A stretch of 64,000 nucleotides of DNA, taken from NCBI GenBank assembly GCA_947502925.1, contig CANNBS010000002.1:213079-277078 (forward strand), written 5' to 3'. Made by a program: the position numbers and the translations under genes. The number at the start of each line of letters is the position of its first letter. The first letter of the stretch is position 1. Below are positions 1 through 9,447 of this stretch, piece by piece. The notes under the pieces are model-generated. The model made no database searches. It was not told the origin of the DNA and saw nothing but the letters and a program-made list of their open reading frames with translations. This stretch comes from an uncultured Marinicella sp. Lineage in GTDB: Bacteria; Pseudomonadota; Gammaproteobacteria; Xanthomonadales; Marinicellaceae.

Positions 1-2626
1 TCGCTGATGGGGCATCTTTTTCAACCGAATCCAGTTTAACCAAAGCCGGATGGCAACAGACTTGTCGTAATCTCAGTAAGGCATTACCAATCAGGATTTG
101 ATTGCCCTGATGGTCTTTAAACGCCTGTTTTATTTCATCCACCATGGTGAGGCGAATACTCTCATAAATATGTGCCTGGCGTTCGTCCAGGTCTATCATT
201 TTTACGATTTCATTTTTATCCGGCAGCTCTTTGGCCACTTGAGACTTGGTGCGGCGCAGGATAAAGGGGGCCATGCGCTGTTGCAGTTCTTGCAGGCGTT
301 CCTGATTGTGGTCTTTTTCTATGGGGAATTGATAAACCTGCTGGAACAGTTTTTCACTGCCTAAAAACCCCGGCATGAGAAAGTCAAACATGGACCACAG
401 CTCACCCAAATGATTTTCAACCGGTGTGCCGCTTAAGCATAGTCGGTGCTTGGATGGAATGGCTTTGGCCGCCTGAGCGGTTTGGGTTTTGCGGTTTTTA
501 ATGGCCTGGGCTTCATCCAGGATTAAATAATGCACCGATTGTTTTCCTAAGATGGCCATATCACGGTTCATAATACCGTAACTGGTGACCACCAGATCAT
601 AGTCCGACCAGCGCTGATACAGTGAATCACGGTTATCACCGGCTAATATCAAAACCTTTAAATCCGGTGTAAAGCGTTCGGCTTCGGCCTGCCAGTTGCC
701 CAGTAAGCTGGTCGGTGCCACTAAAAGTGAGGGTGACTGGGCAATATTATCCTGTTTTTGGTGCAGTAATAAGGCCAGTGTCTGGATGGTTTTTCCCAGA
801 CCCATATCATCGGCCAATAAACCATGCAATTCATGCTGCTGTAAAAAGCTTAACCAGCTAAAGCCTTTGTGTTGATAATCTCTTAATTTTGCCTGTAATC
901 CTGCCGGTGGCTCTATGCTGGGAAGTTGTTTAACTTTTTGAAGCTGCTCAACTTTATTCTTTATGGCGTCATCACCAATCCATTTTAAGCGACTGCCACC
1001 AGCATCTTCATCCTGAGATTGATGCCTGTCCTCGTTTTTGCCCTCGCTTTTGTTTGGGTCTTGATCTAGCCAGTTTTGCTGAAGTCTGGCCACTTGCATC
1101 AATTGCTGTTCGGGGAGTTGGATTTGTTGTTGTTCATCTAAGGGCTGGTCGCTGTAAAGCTCACCCATGGTAGCAATAATTTGTTTCACTTTGGCCGCAT
1201 CGAGGCCAACCATCTGACCTGATTCCAACTGTAAAACCAGTTCATTCTGAACCTGTTCAAACTGACCGGTTTTAATGGCTTTGACCAGATATGGCATGAT
1301 ATTGACTTGTTGGCCTTCAATCTCGACACCGAGTTCAAGACCATAGGCTGACGTACCACCGCCTGGGGCAGATTTTTTATCAACTTTGACATACCAGTCA
1401 TCGGCTGTTTGGCGGTTAAAGCGAAAGCTGTCGTCAAAGGCCGCATCCCAGCCCAAATCATGCAAAGCCACCATTAAGGTACTGATGCGGACAAAGTCAT
1501 CCGGTATAAAACGATCATTTATTTCAAAGCGACTGCTGATGGGTGCTTCAAAGTGTGCCTGGACTGAGTCAAGCTTTTCCAACAGATAACCATAACCGGC
1601 AATGACTGCCAACTGTTGTTCATCAATGGCCACGCGTCCCCGGCGAACATCACTTAAGGTGAAACTAAAATCATTATCGCCCACATAGAACTCTATTTTG
1701 GCCCAGTCAAACTGATACAAGGTTTGTGGTGGCCAGGGAAATTGCAGGTGTTCACTGTGAATACGAATTCGCGGTTTAATATTCAACGCCCGGGGTAGTT
1801 TAATCGGTTTAATGTCTTTATCCTTGTGCGGCACAAGGGCATTTTCAGCCAGCACAAAATCATAGGATGCAGTTAAACGACGCGGGCTTTCCCGTTGTTC
1901 TGACTGGTATTGATATTGTATCGGGTTACGATAACAGGCACGCCAGAAGCAACGACCGGTCTCTACCATGGCTTTAATAACTTCATCATCGCGTTGTGGG
2001 TCGACATTTAACTGGTGTGCTTTAGTCAGGCCGTTTTCATGCATCAGGTAAAAGACTTTCTGATCCGCCAGTGAAACAAATTTGGGTCGATTCTTTTGCC
2101 ACAACAGACTGTTATCAATGTCTTCTTTAACAGTGTATCGGTCATCCTGGCTTAAATACGCCTTGTGTATTGTCACGATATAGCCGTCACTGTTGTCCGC
2201 TTCATCCAATAAATACACCACCCGGTGACGTGCCATGGCCGGAAAAGGGTCATGATCCTGCTGTTGCATCCACACCATAAAGGTCTGGTTAATGTTTTGC
2301 AGGGCTTTAATCTGGTGGGTGAAGGGTTGAATTCGGTTTAATCGGCTGCGGTTGATTAATGCCAGAGCCGCTTTGTGAACGCAACCGGCGGCAGCACCGC
2401 AGTCACATTGTCCGACGGACTGGTTAATTTTTTTGGGTAACGGCCAGACAAGTTTAACGGCATGACCATCGATTACGGCGCGACTGATGCCGGTATTGCC
2501 GGGTTTTTGCCAATCCCGAAACTGATCGTTAAGCAATAGCTGACAGGCCTTGTACAGCGTCATTTCGCTGAAAAGTTGGGCGAATGACTCACCGGGTCCC
2601 TGAAACGCGAGGGGCGTTTTTTGCAT
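1..2626 (-). CDS. SWIM zinc-finger SNF2-family DEAD/DEAH helicase (C-terminus cut by window edge)
   Basis: A large ATP-dependent DNA translocase of the SNF2/RapA type. The start is the ATG at 2626; 875 codons are present before the window ends. A SWIM-type zinc site is visible near the N-terminus (C74, C76, C82, H84: CDCGAAAGCVH). The Walker A motif ADDMGLGKT lies near residue 612. The Walker B box is DEAQ (LILDEAQA, about 701-708), followed by the LSGTPVENHLGELWSMFDFL region of motif III/IV, split by convention. The C-terminal helicase half continues outside the window. An acidic, Q/K-rich linker (about 525-550) separates the N-terminal domain from the motor. It is a single transcription unit downstream of proC. 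SNF2/SWIM proteins are known nucleic-acid remodellers; the substrate here cannot be read from sequence. Confidence 0.9.
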   Translation of the reverse strand, partial: MQKTPLAFQGPGESFAQLFSEMTLYKACQLLLNDQFRDWQKPGNTGISRAVIDGHAVKLVWPLPKKINQSVGQCDCGAAAGCVHKAALALINRSRLNRIQPFTHQIKALQNINQTFMVWMQQQDHDPFPAMARHRVVYLLDEADNSDGYIVTIHKAYLSQDDRYTVKEDIDNSLLWQKNRPKFVSLADQKVFYLMHENGLTKAHQLNVDPQRDDEVIKAMVETGRCFWRACYRNPIQYQYQSEQRESPRRLTASYDFVLAENALVPHKDKDIKPIKLPRALNIKPRIRIHSEHLQFPWPPQTLYQFDWAKIEFYVGDNDFSFTLSDVRRGRVAIDEQQLAVIAGYGYLLEKLDSVQAHFEAPISSRFEINDRFIPDDFVRISTLMVALHDLGWDAAFDDSFRFNRQTADDWYVKVDKKSAPGGGTSAYGLELGVEIEGQQVNIMPYLVKAIKTGQFEQVQNELVLQLESGQMVGLDAAKVKQIIATMGELYSDQPLDEQQQIQLPEQQLMQVARLQQNWLDQDPNKSEGKNEDRHQSQDEDAGGSRLKWIGDDAIKNKVEQLQKVKQLPSIEPPAGLQAKLRDYQHKGFSWLSFLQQHELHGLLADDMGLGKTIQTLALLLHQKQDNIAQSPSLLVAPTSLLGNWQAEAERFTPDLKVLILAGDNRDSLYQRWSDYDLVVTSYGIMNRDMAILGKQSVHYLILDEAQAIKNRKTQTAQAAKAIPSKHRLCLSGTPVENHLGELWSMFDFLMPGFLGSEKLFQQVYQFPIEKDHNQERLQELQQRMAPFILRRTKSQVAKELPDKNEIVKMIDLDERQAHIYESIRLTMVDEIKQAFKDHQGNQILIGNALLRLRQVCCHPALVKLDSVEKDAPSA

Positions 2627-2660
2627 AAATATAAAGAATCTTTTTTAAATCCAATCAACC

Positions 2661-2689
2661 ATTATAAAACATTCTGACGGCGATGCCCA
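2661..2689 (-). promoter_or_regulatory. Putative sigma-70 promoter of the SNF2 helicase gene
   Basis: On the minus strand a TGGGCA box (2689-2684, 4 of 6 matches to TTGACA) is followed after 17 bp by a perfect TATAAT (2666-2661). Transcription would begin near 2654, giving a leader of about 28 nt before the ATG at 2626. It lies in the 93-bp gap after proC. Seen by eye only. Confidence 0.45.
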
Positions 2690-2719
2690 CCGATTGCGGC
2701 TTTGGTTTTTAGCCTTAAT

Positions 2720-3550
2720 TTAGTTGCTGTCAGCAGAGAGTTCTGCTGAGCGTTGACACGCGGCGGTCACCGCTTGTTTCACAATATCTTCAATATTTAG
2801 CTCATGAAATCGGGTTATGGCGGCATGGGTTGTGCCTTGCGGCGAGGTGACCTGATCGATGAGTTCAGCCATAGACAGATCGCTACGTTCAGCCAACAGG
2901 CTGGCACCAACAGCCGTTTGCTGTGTTAATAACCGGGCATTTTCAGGTGATAATCCCAGTTCTTCGGCAGCATTTTGCATGGCTTTAATAAAGGTGAAAA
3001 AGTACGCAGGTCCACTACCGGATAAGGCGGTGACGATATCCATATCGGTTTCTTTCGTAACCCATACGGAAGTACCCATGGCATCCATCATCTGCTCACA
3101 CATCTGCCGCTGTGTGTCCGTCACGTGCGGGTTTGCAAACATGCCAATGGCGCCTTGACCAATAGCAGCCGGGGTATTAGGCATGGTGCGGATAATGGCG
3201 GTGGGCTGTTGTAACCAGTCCTGCATTTGCGCTGTGGTGATGCCGGCGGCCACTGAGACCACCAGCGGTTGGGTGTGATGAATATTATCGCGAATTTCCG
3301 TCAAGGCGGTTTTCATGACCTGGGGTTTAACCGCCATCACCACCACATCCGGCCAGCCAAAATGCTCATTATTATCATCGAACACCTGAATGTTGTACTG
3401 TTTTCGGATGTATTCGCGCTGGTTATAATTGGGGTTGGTGGCTTTAATATGGGCTGTATTAAAGACTTTATTCAGTAAACCACTGATTAAGCTGGTGGCC
3501 ATATTACCGGCGCCGATAAATCTGATTTGGGTATCCCGAATGGATTTCAT
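2720..3550 (-). CDS. proC: Pyrroline-5-carboxylate reductase
   Basis: Catalyses the last step of proline biosynthesis, NAD(P)H-dependent reduction of pyrroline-5-carboxylate to proline, in the cytoplasm. The 276-residue protein has the N-terminal Rossmann motif IRFIGAGNMATSLISGLL, the central MPNTPAAIGQGAIGM segment, the GSGPAYFFTFIKAM dimer/substrate region and the TSPQGTTHAAI loop (family consensus TSPGGTT). I chose the ATG at 3550, not the codon at 3580: it makes an ATGA overlap with the upstream VOC gene, and the Rossmann strand then starts about 10 residues in, as in the family. It is probably translationally coupled to the VOC gene and last in the recCBD-VOC-proC run. Confidence 0.95.
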   Translation of the reverse strand: MKSIRDTQIRFIGAGNMATSLISGLLNKVFNTAHIKATNPNYNQREYIRKQYNIQVFDDNNEHFGWPDVVVMAVKPQVMKTALTEIRDNIHHTQPLVVSVAAGITTAQMQDWLQQPTAIIRTMPNTPAAIGQGAIGMFANPHVTDTQRQMCEQMMDAMGTSVWVTKETDMDIVTALSGSGPAYFFTFIKAMQNAAEELGLSPENARLLTQQTAVGASLLAERSDLSMAELIDQVTSPQGTTHAAITRFHELNIEDIVKQAVTAACQRSAELSADSN

Positions 3551-3933
3551 GAGGCGCTCTGCGGCTCTTTGGGACACCATAATTCGACTTTAAAACCTTC
3601 CGGGTCAATAAACCAGCCAAAATCCCCATAATCCTCGGTTTCCACCTTACCCACTTGTCGGGCCCCGGCCTGCGTCACCTGATCCAGCATGGCTTGCACG
3701 TCATCAACAATAAAATTAAACATAAAACGTTGTCGGGTCGGGGCAAAATAATCGCTGTCATTTTTAAAGGCGCCCCAGACAGTCATATCGTCTGATTGGG
3801 CGTTTTGTGGTTTAAAAGAAGCGCAAAATGGCGCGTCTAATTCAAACCCCATATGTTCTTTATACCAGGTGGCCAGTTTTTCCGGGTTGTTGCATTTAAA
3901 AAACAGTCCACCGACACCTCTGACTTTATGCAT
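3547..3933 (-). CDS. VOC (glyoxalase/bleomycin-resistance) family protein
   Basis: A 128-residue single-module vicinal-oxygen-chelate protein. The N-terminal half has the KVRGVGGLFFKCNNPEKLATW pattern (shortened here) typical of the first beta-alpha-beta unit. The C-terminal half has GDFGWFIDPEGFKVELW, where the Glu of VELW is the usual metal ligand. Substrate is unknown; the family includes glyoxalase I, dioxygenases and antibiotic-binding proteins. A GAGAG ribosome site precedes the ATG. It starts 41 bp after recD and its stop overlaps the proC start (ATGA), so it probably shares the recCBD mRNA, although a functional link to repair or proline synthesis is not evident. Confidence 0.88.
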   Translation of the reverse strand: MHKVRGVGGLFFKCNNPEKLATWYKEHMGFELDAPFCASFKPQNAQSDDMTVWGAFKNDSDYFAPTRQRFMFNFIVDDVQAMLDQVTQAGARQVGKVETEDYGDFGWFIDPEGFKVELWCPKEPQSAS

Positions 3934-3974
3934 TATTCTCTCGTTTTTTCAAAGCGCGGCATTGTAAATTTCAT

Positions 3975-5921
3975 TCACCAGAATTGCAAACCGGACTGGC
4001 GTTCACTGTGATGAGTGATGGCTTGTTTAAGCACCGCTTTATTGGCATAAATAAAGACCGATGATTTGGCCCGTGTCATGCCGGTGTAAATAATCTCACG
4101 GCTCAATAAGCGGTTATTTTTATCCGCGGGTAATGGCATCATCACATGTTTGTATTCAGAGCCCTGACTTTTGTGCACAGTGATGGCAAAAGCGGTGGTT
4201 AATTCCGGTAATAAGGGCAATGCAAAAGATCGATACGTATCCTGACCGGGGAAAACGGCCTGCCAGCCCTGATTAGAACGAAGTATAACACCGATATCGC
4301 CATTGAACAGTTGCTTATCATAATCATTGCGTTGAATCATGACCACCTGACCATGAAAGTGACTTAGACCTGCATCAATCTGCCACTGGTGCTTGATCTG
4401 CTGGCAGAGGTGGCGGTTAATGAGCGCCTGACCGGCCATTCCCTGGTTAACCAGAGTCAGAATTTTTTGCCGGTTTATGTGCTGAAACACGCCCGCCAAG
4501 TCAGCCTGATAAGCAGCGATGTTGTCGGGATCAAAATGAAGACAGAACTGTAAACTTTTATGGTATTGCTCCAGATCTATGTGGTCTTTAAACCACGCCC
4601 ATATCAGGGCCAAACCTGCCTTTGAATTATTGTGTTGTGGCATCCACATCACACCCTTTTTCGGCGCAGTGACTTTATCGTGTGACAATTGATTCAGATC
4701 AGGTTGATTGAAAAAGCCGTCAGCATCACCTATGCGGACACATTCACTGATGTTTTGGATGGATTTGACACTGCGATGAGACTGCCGCAATACGGTGCAA
4801 GTGTCTGCCAGTAAAGCCGATTGGCTGTCGTCAGTGGTAAATTCAATCGGTTCATCCACAAAAGGCGCCATCAATTCTGATAACACAGTTGCAAAGCCTT
4901 CACTGACCGTCAGGCTGTGGCTTTGTGGCGGCATTAAATCAGCCAGCACCGCGCCGGATTCCACCGAAGGCAACTGGAACTGGTCACCCACTAAAATAAG
5001 TCGGCAATTATCAGCCACCGCGGCCAGCAATTCCGTCATTAACTGCAAATCAACCATCGACACTTCATCAACCACAATGACCTGATACGGTAGTGTGTGC
5101 TGACTGTGAAACCGGTTGGGCTGATTGAATCGGCTGCTTTTACCAATCAGCCGATGGATGGTCTGTGCCTCTAAATTCTTGAGTGCATGGTCAGATTCGT
5201 TGCCAAGGCTATGATTTAAACCAAACTGTAAAGACTCAGTCATGCGATAGGCCGCGCGTCCGGTGGGTGCAGCCAGCGCCATGTCATCTGCTGATACACC
5301 CAGAGAATGCAAACATCGCAACAACGTAGAGACCATGGTGGTTTTACCGGTGCCCGGGCCACCTGAGACCAGACTAAACGGCTGAACAAGAGCGGTTATC
5401 ACCGCCTGGATTTGCTCCTGATTTAAAGGATATTCCAGGGTTTTTAACACCGTTTCAAGGCTGGATTTGATGTCATCATTCGAATAACGCCGTTCCTGAT
5501 CGCTATCAATCAATGATTTAATTTGCTGTTCTAAGCGTTGTTCCGCGTGATGATATTTTTCAAAATACAAATAAGGATGTTGGTAAACAAACACAGCTTG
5601 TTGTGCCAGCATTAAATCATTCATATCTAGATTTAACGTTGACCAGTCGGGTAATTTAAATTGTTTTTGGTGATGTTGAAAACGCTGCGAGTGCATATCA
5701 AGGCAGGAAGAGCCTCGATTAATTTCATCCACCAATAACAAGGCATACATCCAGAATTCATCCGGTAGTTTTAAGTTTTGCCAGGCGTGCTGACAATCAT
5801 TCAGTAACTGTAGGTGTGCCAAATCAAGATTAAGTGCCTCGCTCAGCAAAGCATAATCCACATCCAGACCCGGCAGGCGTTGTTGCAGAAATTGTTTGTT
5901 GACATCAAATAAGCCCATCAT
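3975..5921 (-). CDS. recD: Exodeoxyribonuclease V subunit alpha (RecD helicase)
   Basis: The fast 5'-3' helicase of the RecBCD complex that processes double-strand ends. The roughly 648-residue protein carries Walker A VSGGPGTGKTT (about residue 190 of the longer reading), Walker B VIVVDEVSMVDLQ, motif III GDQFQLPSVESG and the C-terminal UvrD-like motifs TVHKSQGSEY and YTGMTRAKSSVFIY. The open frame begins at a TTG (5930), but a GGAG sequence sits just upstream of two ATGs at 5921 and 5918. The 5918 ATG has the better 6-nt spacing. Either start overlaps the recB 3' end by 14-17 bp, so the genes are coupled. Confidence 0.96.
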   Translation of the reverse strand: MMGLFDVNKQFLQQRLPGLDVDYALLSEALNLDLAHLQLLNDCQHAWQNLKLPDEFWMYALLLVDEINRGSSCLDMHSQRFQHHQKQFKLPDWSTLNLDMNDLMLAQQAVFVYQHPYLYFEKYHHAEQRLEQQIKSLIDSDQERRYSNDDIKSSLETVLKTLEYPLNQEQIQAVITALVQPFSLVSGGPGTGKTTMVSTLLRCLHSLGVSADDMALAAPTGRAAYRMTESLQFGLNHSLGNESDHALKNLEAQTIHRLIGKSSRFNQPNRFHSQHTLPYQVIVVDEVSMVDLQLMTELLAAVADNCRLILVGDQFQLPSVESGAVLADLMPPQSHSLTVSEGFATVLSELMAPFVDEPIEFTTDDSQSALLADTCTVLRQSHRSVKSIQNISECVRIGDADGFFNQPDLNQLSHDKVTAPKKGVMWMPQHNNSKAGLALIWAWFKDHIDLEQYHKSLQFCLHFDPDNIAAYQADLAGVFQHINRQKILTLVNQGMAGQALINRHLCQQIKHQWQIDAGLSHFHGQVVMIQRNDYDKQLFNGDIGVILRSNQGWQAVFPGQDTYRSFALPLLPELTTAFAITVHKSQGSEYKHVMMPLPADKNNRLLSREIIYTGMTRAKSSVFIYANKAVLKQAITHHSERQSGLQFW

Positions 5922-8900
5922 TGGCTCCAATAAGCGTCGACAACTTCTGTTTAGTCTGTTTGTTCAGCGTCCTTAGGTCTTCGAAATCATGATAATAAAT
6001 ACCTTGTAAATCATCCGATCGACAATCAATCCCACGTGAAAATACGTAAATGGCACCTTTAAGCCGGGCATGAGGCACATTAAGATGCTGAAACCAGGCA
6101 TCCACCGCAGCGGCATAAATCTGAAACTGTAAGTCATAATGGTGCTGCTTCATAACCGTTTCTTGTAAAACCTCCGGTGCATAGCCTTCGGCATTCAGGT
6201 TACTTTTCCAGTCCAGAATATAATAGTCATGGCCGCCCTGCCCATTTGCGATGCGAAACAGTAAATCGATGTAGCCTGTGAGGGTTTGTCCCAGGTGTTG
6301 CCAGTGAAAAGCCATTTCATGCCGCCGGTCCTCAGGACCTATCATGCCCAGGCTGTATCCATTGAGCATCGGCATGGGTTTTTTCAGGGTGTGCCACATC
6401 CAGAGCGCCATTTGTTGTCGGTAGTCTGCGGCTTCGGTTCTGTCAGGGTTAACCCGCTGAATGAGTTGATTGGGCAATTTAAATAATTGCATTTGTGCAT
6501 CAATGACCGACATAATGGCCGTATCATTCCAGATCTCTGTTACCGTGTCGTGAGCCATCACAGCGGCAAAATCAACATGTTCAAACACACCATGCAGCAC
6601 ATGACCGGTGGTCACGCCACCTGGAATTAGCGGTACGTCTGCTTGCATCGAATCATCGCTGAGTGGTTCATCCGTTAAGGGGGTCGATTCGCCGAAATGA
6701 CGCTGCGCTGTGTTATCGATGTCATTAATCAAACGATGACTCAGGGAAGAAAAGGAATGAATAAAACGGCTGCGGGCAGCCAGATGCGCCGGGCTTTGTG
6801 AAAAAGGTACTAATGGGGCGGTCTGTTTTTCAGGTAATGACATGGGTGAACCCGGCGGTTCAGCTGAAGCTGTACTTTTCGGACATTGACCTTGCTCAGT
6901 GGATAATGCCATGCAGCGATCAATATTTTCCACGATTAAGTGTCGATAATCATCAGACAATCTTGGGCTGTCTGCCGCCAGGTATGGCACAAAAACCTTA
7001 TAAACAGCCCGGGTGATGGCCACGTAATATAACTGTTTAAATTCTTTGTGATTGGTCTCTTTTTGTAAGGCTTTGGATTGTTTGCTGATGTCATAAACCG
7101 TGCGCTGTTCTGTTTCACTGTAAAATTTATGAAAAGCCTTGTTGTCTTGCGGCGGTGTTAAACCATCAAAAATAAACACCACCGGAAACTCCAGACCTTT
7201 GGCACCATGCAGTGTCATCACTTTAACCGCCTGGTGATCAGTGTCCTGATCCTGATCATCCTCATCCTGCTCAGCCGCCGTCAGGCGTCGTTTTTTATAA
7301 TGACGAAGCAGATCGGCGACGTCTGCGTTGTTTTGCATGGCGTAGCGACATAAGGTGTTGGCTATTTTTTGTAAATTAGCTAATTGTCGCGTGTTGTTGG
7401 ATTTTAAAGCCCGTAACCGTGTGCCACTGCCTTCAATAAGCCAATCAAACAGCTCCACCCATTGTGCTGATTTAGCCCAGCTTAATAACTGCAGCCATTG
7501 TCGGTTCAGTGCTTGATCTTGTTGTTCTGTTAAGTGTCGAGGTTCGGTATACGCCTGGTTAAAAAACAAGGTACTTAAGGCATTGTGCACACGGGCTTTG
7601 TCATGGGGCTGATGCAAGGCACTGAGCATGACCTCAAACTGAATGGCTTCTGATTGCTGATACAACCCTTTGCTTTTTTGAATGCTGATTGGAATATGTT
7701 GAGCCTGGCAGACTTTTTTAATCACTTCACTGTCACTGTGGGCTCTTACTAAAATACAAATATCATCATAATTCAATACCTTAGACTTACCATCTGAAGT
7801 CATTTCTAGTCGGCCGAGTAAACGTGTTTTAATGACATCGGCAATCTGCTCAGCCAACTCCAGACGCCTTAAATCAGCCTTGTTATCAGGATCTAAAGGT
7901 ATGTAACTAAATGCAGATAAGTTCGAGTTATCCTGCAGTAGTTGTGGTAAATCCGGATTTTTTTGGCGATCGGCGGCAGCCACTTCAATACTGTCTTTTG
8001 CATACCAATAACCTGGGCTGTCATCGTTTTGTTGCGCCGTAAAAAAGTGATTAAAGGATTCTATTAAAGGCACAATACTGCGGTAATTGGTGTTTAAGCG
8101 ATAGCTTTTAGCACCAGCTTGCTGCATGCTTGTCCGGGCTTGATAATAGGTATTAACATCTGCACCACGAAAACCATAGATGGATTGTTTTGGATCACCA
8201 ATCACCCATAACCGTTGTGATGCTTTATCGGCCGATAAAAACAGCCACTTGAATATATGCCACTGATAAGGATCGGTGTCCTGAAATTCATCAATCATGG
8301 CCACCGAGTATTGGCTGCGGATGGCATCACTTAATGCGCCGGTGTTTTGATTTTGTTCAGCCTGTAAAATATCATACAACTGTCTGATAATTCGGTCGAA
8401 GGTGACTTCGCCCTGTTCTGACAAATAATTGTTAACTGCCGTGTTTAAATAATCCAGACACATCTTAATGATGGCTGATTGGCGATAATACTGATAGGCT
8501 TTTATCTGATTAATCAGTTCAAAAACCTGTTCTAATTGCAAACAAATTTCCGGATATTCTTTTTTATTATGCTGCCATTGTTCATTTTCATAGGCTTTGG
8601 GCGCGCCTTTAAAAAAATATCCAAAACAATCCTTATCCCCCATGTCACCCATCACTTTAAGTAAATAATCAACTTTTTGTCGATGATGACTATCATTGTC
8701 GGACAACAGCGTCAACACGGGTTTGACTCGGTCTGTCCAATTATCTGAAATGGCTTTGTTAATTGCACCACCTTTATTGGTGTGCAATTGCATAAATTGA
8801 TCCTTTAAGCCGTCAAGAGCTAACATGAGGGAAAACCCGCCCAAATCAGGTAACGGCTCAGGTTTCTGCGGATCAATGAGATCAAAATCGGGTTTTATTT

Positions 8901-9447
8901 GCCTGGCTAATCGTAAAACTGTGGTTTTTAATTTGGCCAGACTGTTTTTTGCATCTGCGGCTAAGTAATCATTAAAAGCGGCTTTGATTGTTTCATTATC
9001 CGGCCAGGTTCTGACATAGGCATTAAAACAGGTTTCTAAAACGCTGTCGCCGTTGACCAGTTCCTGATCAAAAATTTGCCCCGACTCAAAAGCAAACTCA
9101 CGGCTCATGCGCTGACAAAAGCCGTGTATGGTGTAAATCGGCGCGGATTCAATCTGTTGTAAAGCTTTTTCAAAGCGCTTGCTTATCTTGTCAGACAAAG
9201 CACCTTGCTTTAAGCGTTGTTTTAACCGGATGCGAATTCTGGCTTTTAGTTCATTCGCGGCATTATCGGTAAATGTGGTAATCAGGATTTTATCCAAAGG
9301 CAGCCCTGCTTGTTCATCAGCCATTAAGCGCTCGACTAACGCCACCATGGTGTACGTTTTTCCGGTGCCTGCAGAGGCCTCAATCACCGCATGATGATTT
9401 AAATCAATGTCCTCGGCACTGTGAATAATTTGAAATAAATCGCTCAT
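5905..9447 (-). CDS. recB: Exodeoxyribonuclease V subunit beta (RecB helicase-nuclease)
   Basis: Slow 3'-5' helicase and nuclease subunit of RecBCD. The 1180 residues match the length of E. coli RecB. Visible UvrD-family motifs are Walker A EASAGTGKTYTM (about 23-34), Walker B MIDEFQDTDPYQW, GDPKQSIYGFRGAD (motif III/IV) and KVMTLHGAKGLEFPVV (motif V). The C-terminal RecB nuclease domain shows GHVLHGVFEHVDF, then YILDWKSNL with the catalytic Asp-Trp-Lys, and the QFQIYAAAV Q-x-x-x-Y motif. All catalytic elements are intact. The start overlaps the recC stop by ATGA at 9444-9447. No ptrA gene lies between recC and recB, unlike E. coli. Confidence 0.97.
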   Translation of the reverse strand: MSDLFQIIHSAEDIDLNHHAVIEASAGTGKTYTMVALVERLMADEQAGLPLDKILITTFTDNAANELKARIRIRLKQRLKQGALSDKISKRFEKALQQIESAPIYTIHGFCQRMSREFAFESGQIFDQELVNGDSVLETCFNAYVRTWPDNETIKAAFNDYLAADAKNSLAKLKTTVLRLARQIKPDFDLIDPQKPEPLPDLGGFSLMLALDGLKDQFMQLHTNKGGAINKAISDNWTDRVKPVLTLLSDNDSHHRQKVDYLLKVMGDMGDKDCFGYFFKGAPKAYENEQWQHNKKEYPEICLQLEQVFELINQIKAYQYYRQSAIIKMCLDYLNTAVNNYLSEQGEVTFDRIIRQLYDILQAEQNQNTGALSDAIRSQYSVAMIDEFQDTDPYQWHIFKWLFLSADKASQRLWVIGDPKQSIYGFRGADVNTYYQARTSMQQAGAKSYRLNTNYRSIVPLIESFNHFFTAQQNDDSPGYWYAKDSIEVAAADRQKNPDLPQLLQDNSNLSAFSYIPLDPDNKADLRRLELAEQIADVIKTRLLGRLEMTSDGKSKVLNYDDICILVRAHSDSEVIKKVCQAQHIPISIQKSKGLYQQSEAIQFEVMLSALHQPHDKARVHNALSTLFFNQAYTEPRHLTEQQDQALNRQWLQLLSWAKSAQWVELFDWLIEGSGTRLRALKSNNTRQLANLQKIANTLCRYAMQNNADVADLLRHYKKRRLTAAEQDEDDQDQDTDHQAVKVMTLHGAKGLEFPVVFIFDGLTPPQDNKAFHKFYSETEQRTVYDISKQSKALQKETNHKEFKQLYYVAITRAVYKVFVPYLAADSPRLSDDYRHLIVENIDRCMALSTEQGQCPKSTASAEPPGSPMSLPEKQTAPLVPFSQSPAHLAARSRFIHSFSSLSHRLINDIDNTAQRHFGESTPLTDEPLSDDSMQADVPLIPGGVTTGHVLHGVFEHVDFAAVMAHDTVTEIWNDTAIMSVIDAQMQLFKLPNQLIQRVNPDRTEAADYRQQMALWMWHTLKKPMPMLNGYSLGMIGPEDRRHEMAFHWQHLGQTLTGYIDLLFRIANGQGGHDYYILDWKSNLNAEGYAPEVLQETVMKQHHYDLQFQIYAAAVDAWFQHLNVPHARLKGAIYVFSRGIDCRSDDLQGIYYHDFEDLRTLNKQTKQKLSTLIGANDGLI

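Noticed and set aside
98..364. Plus-strand open frame inside the SNF2 helicase region
   Set aside because: It is the complement of helicase codons; the minus-strand frame has clear Walker and SWIM motifs.
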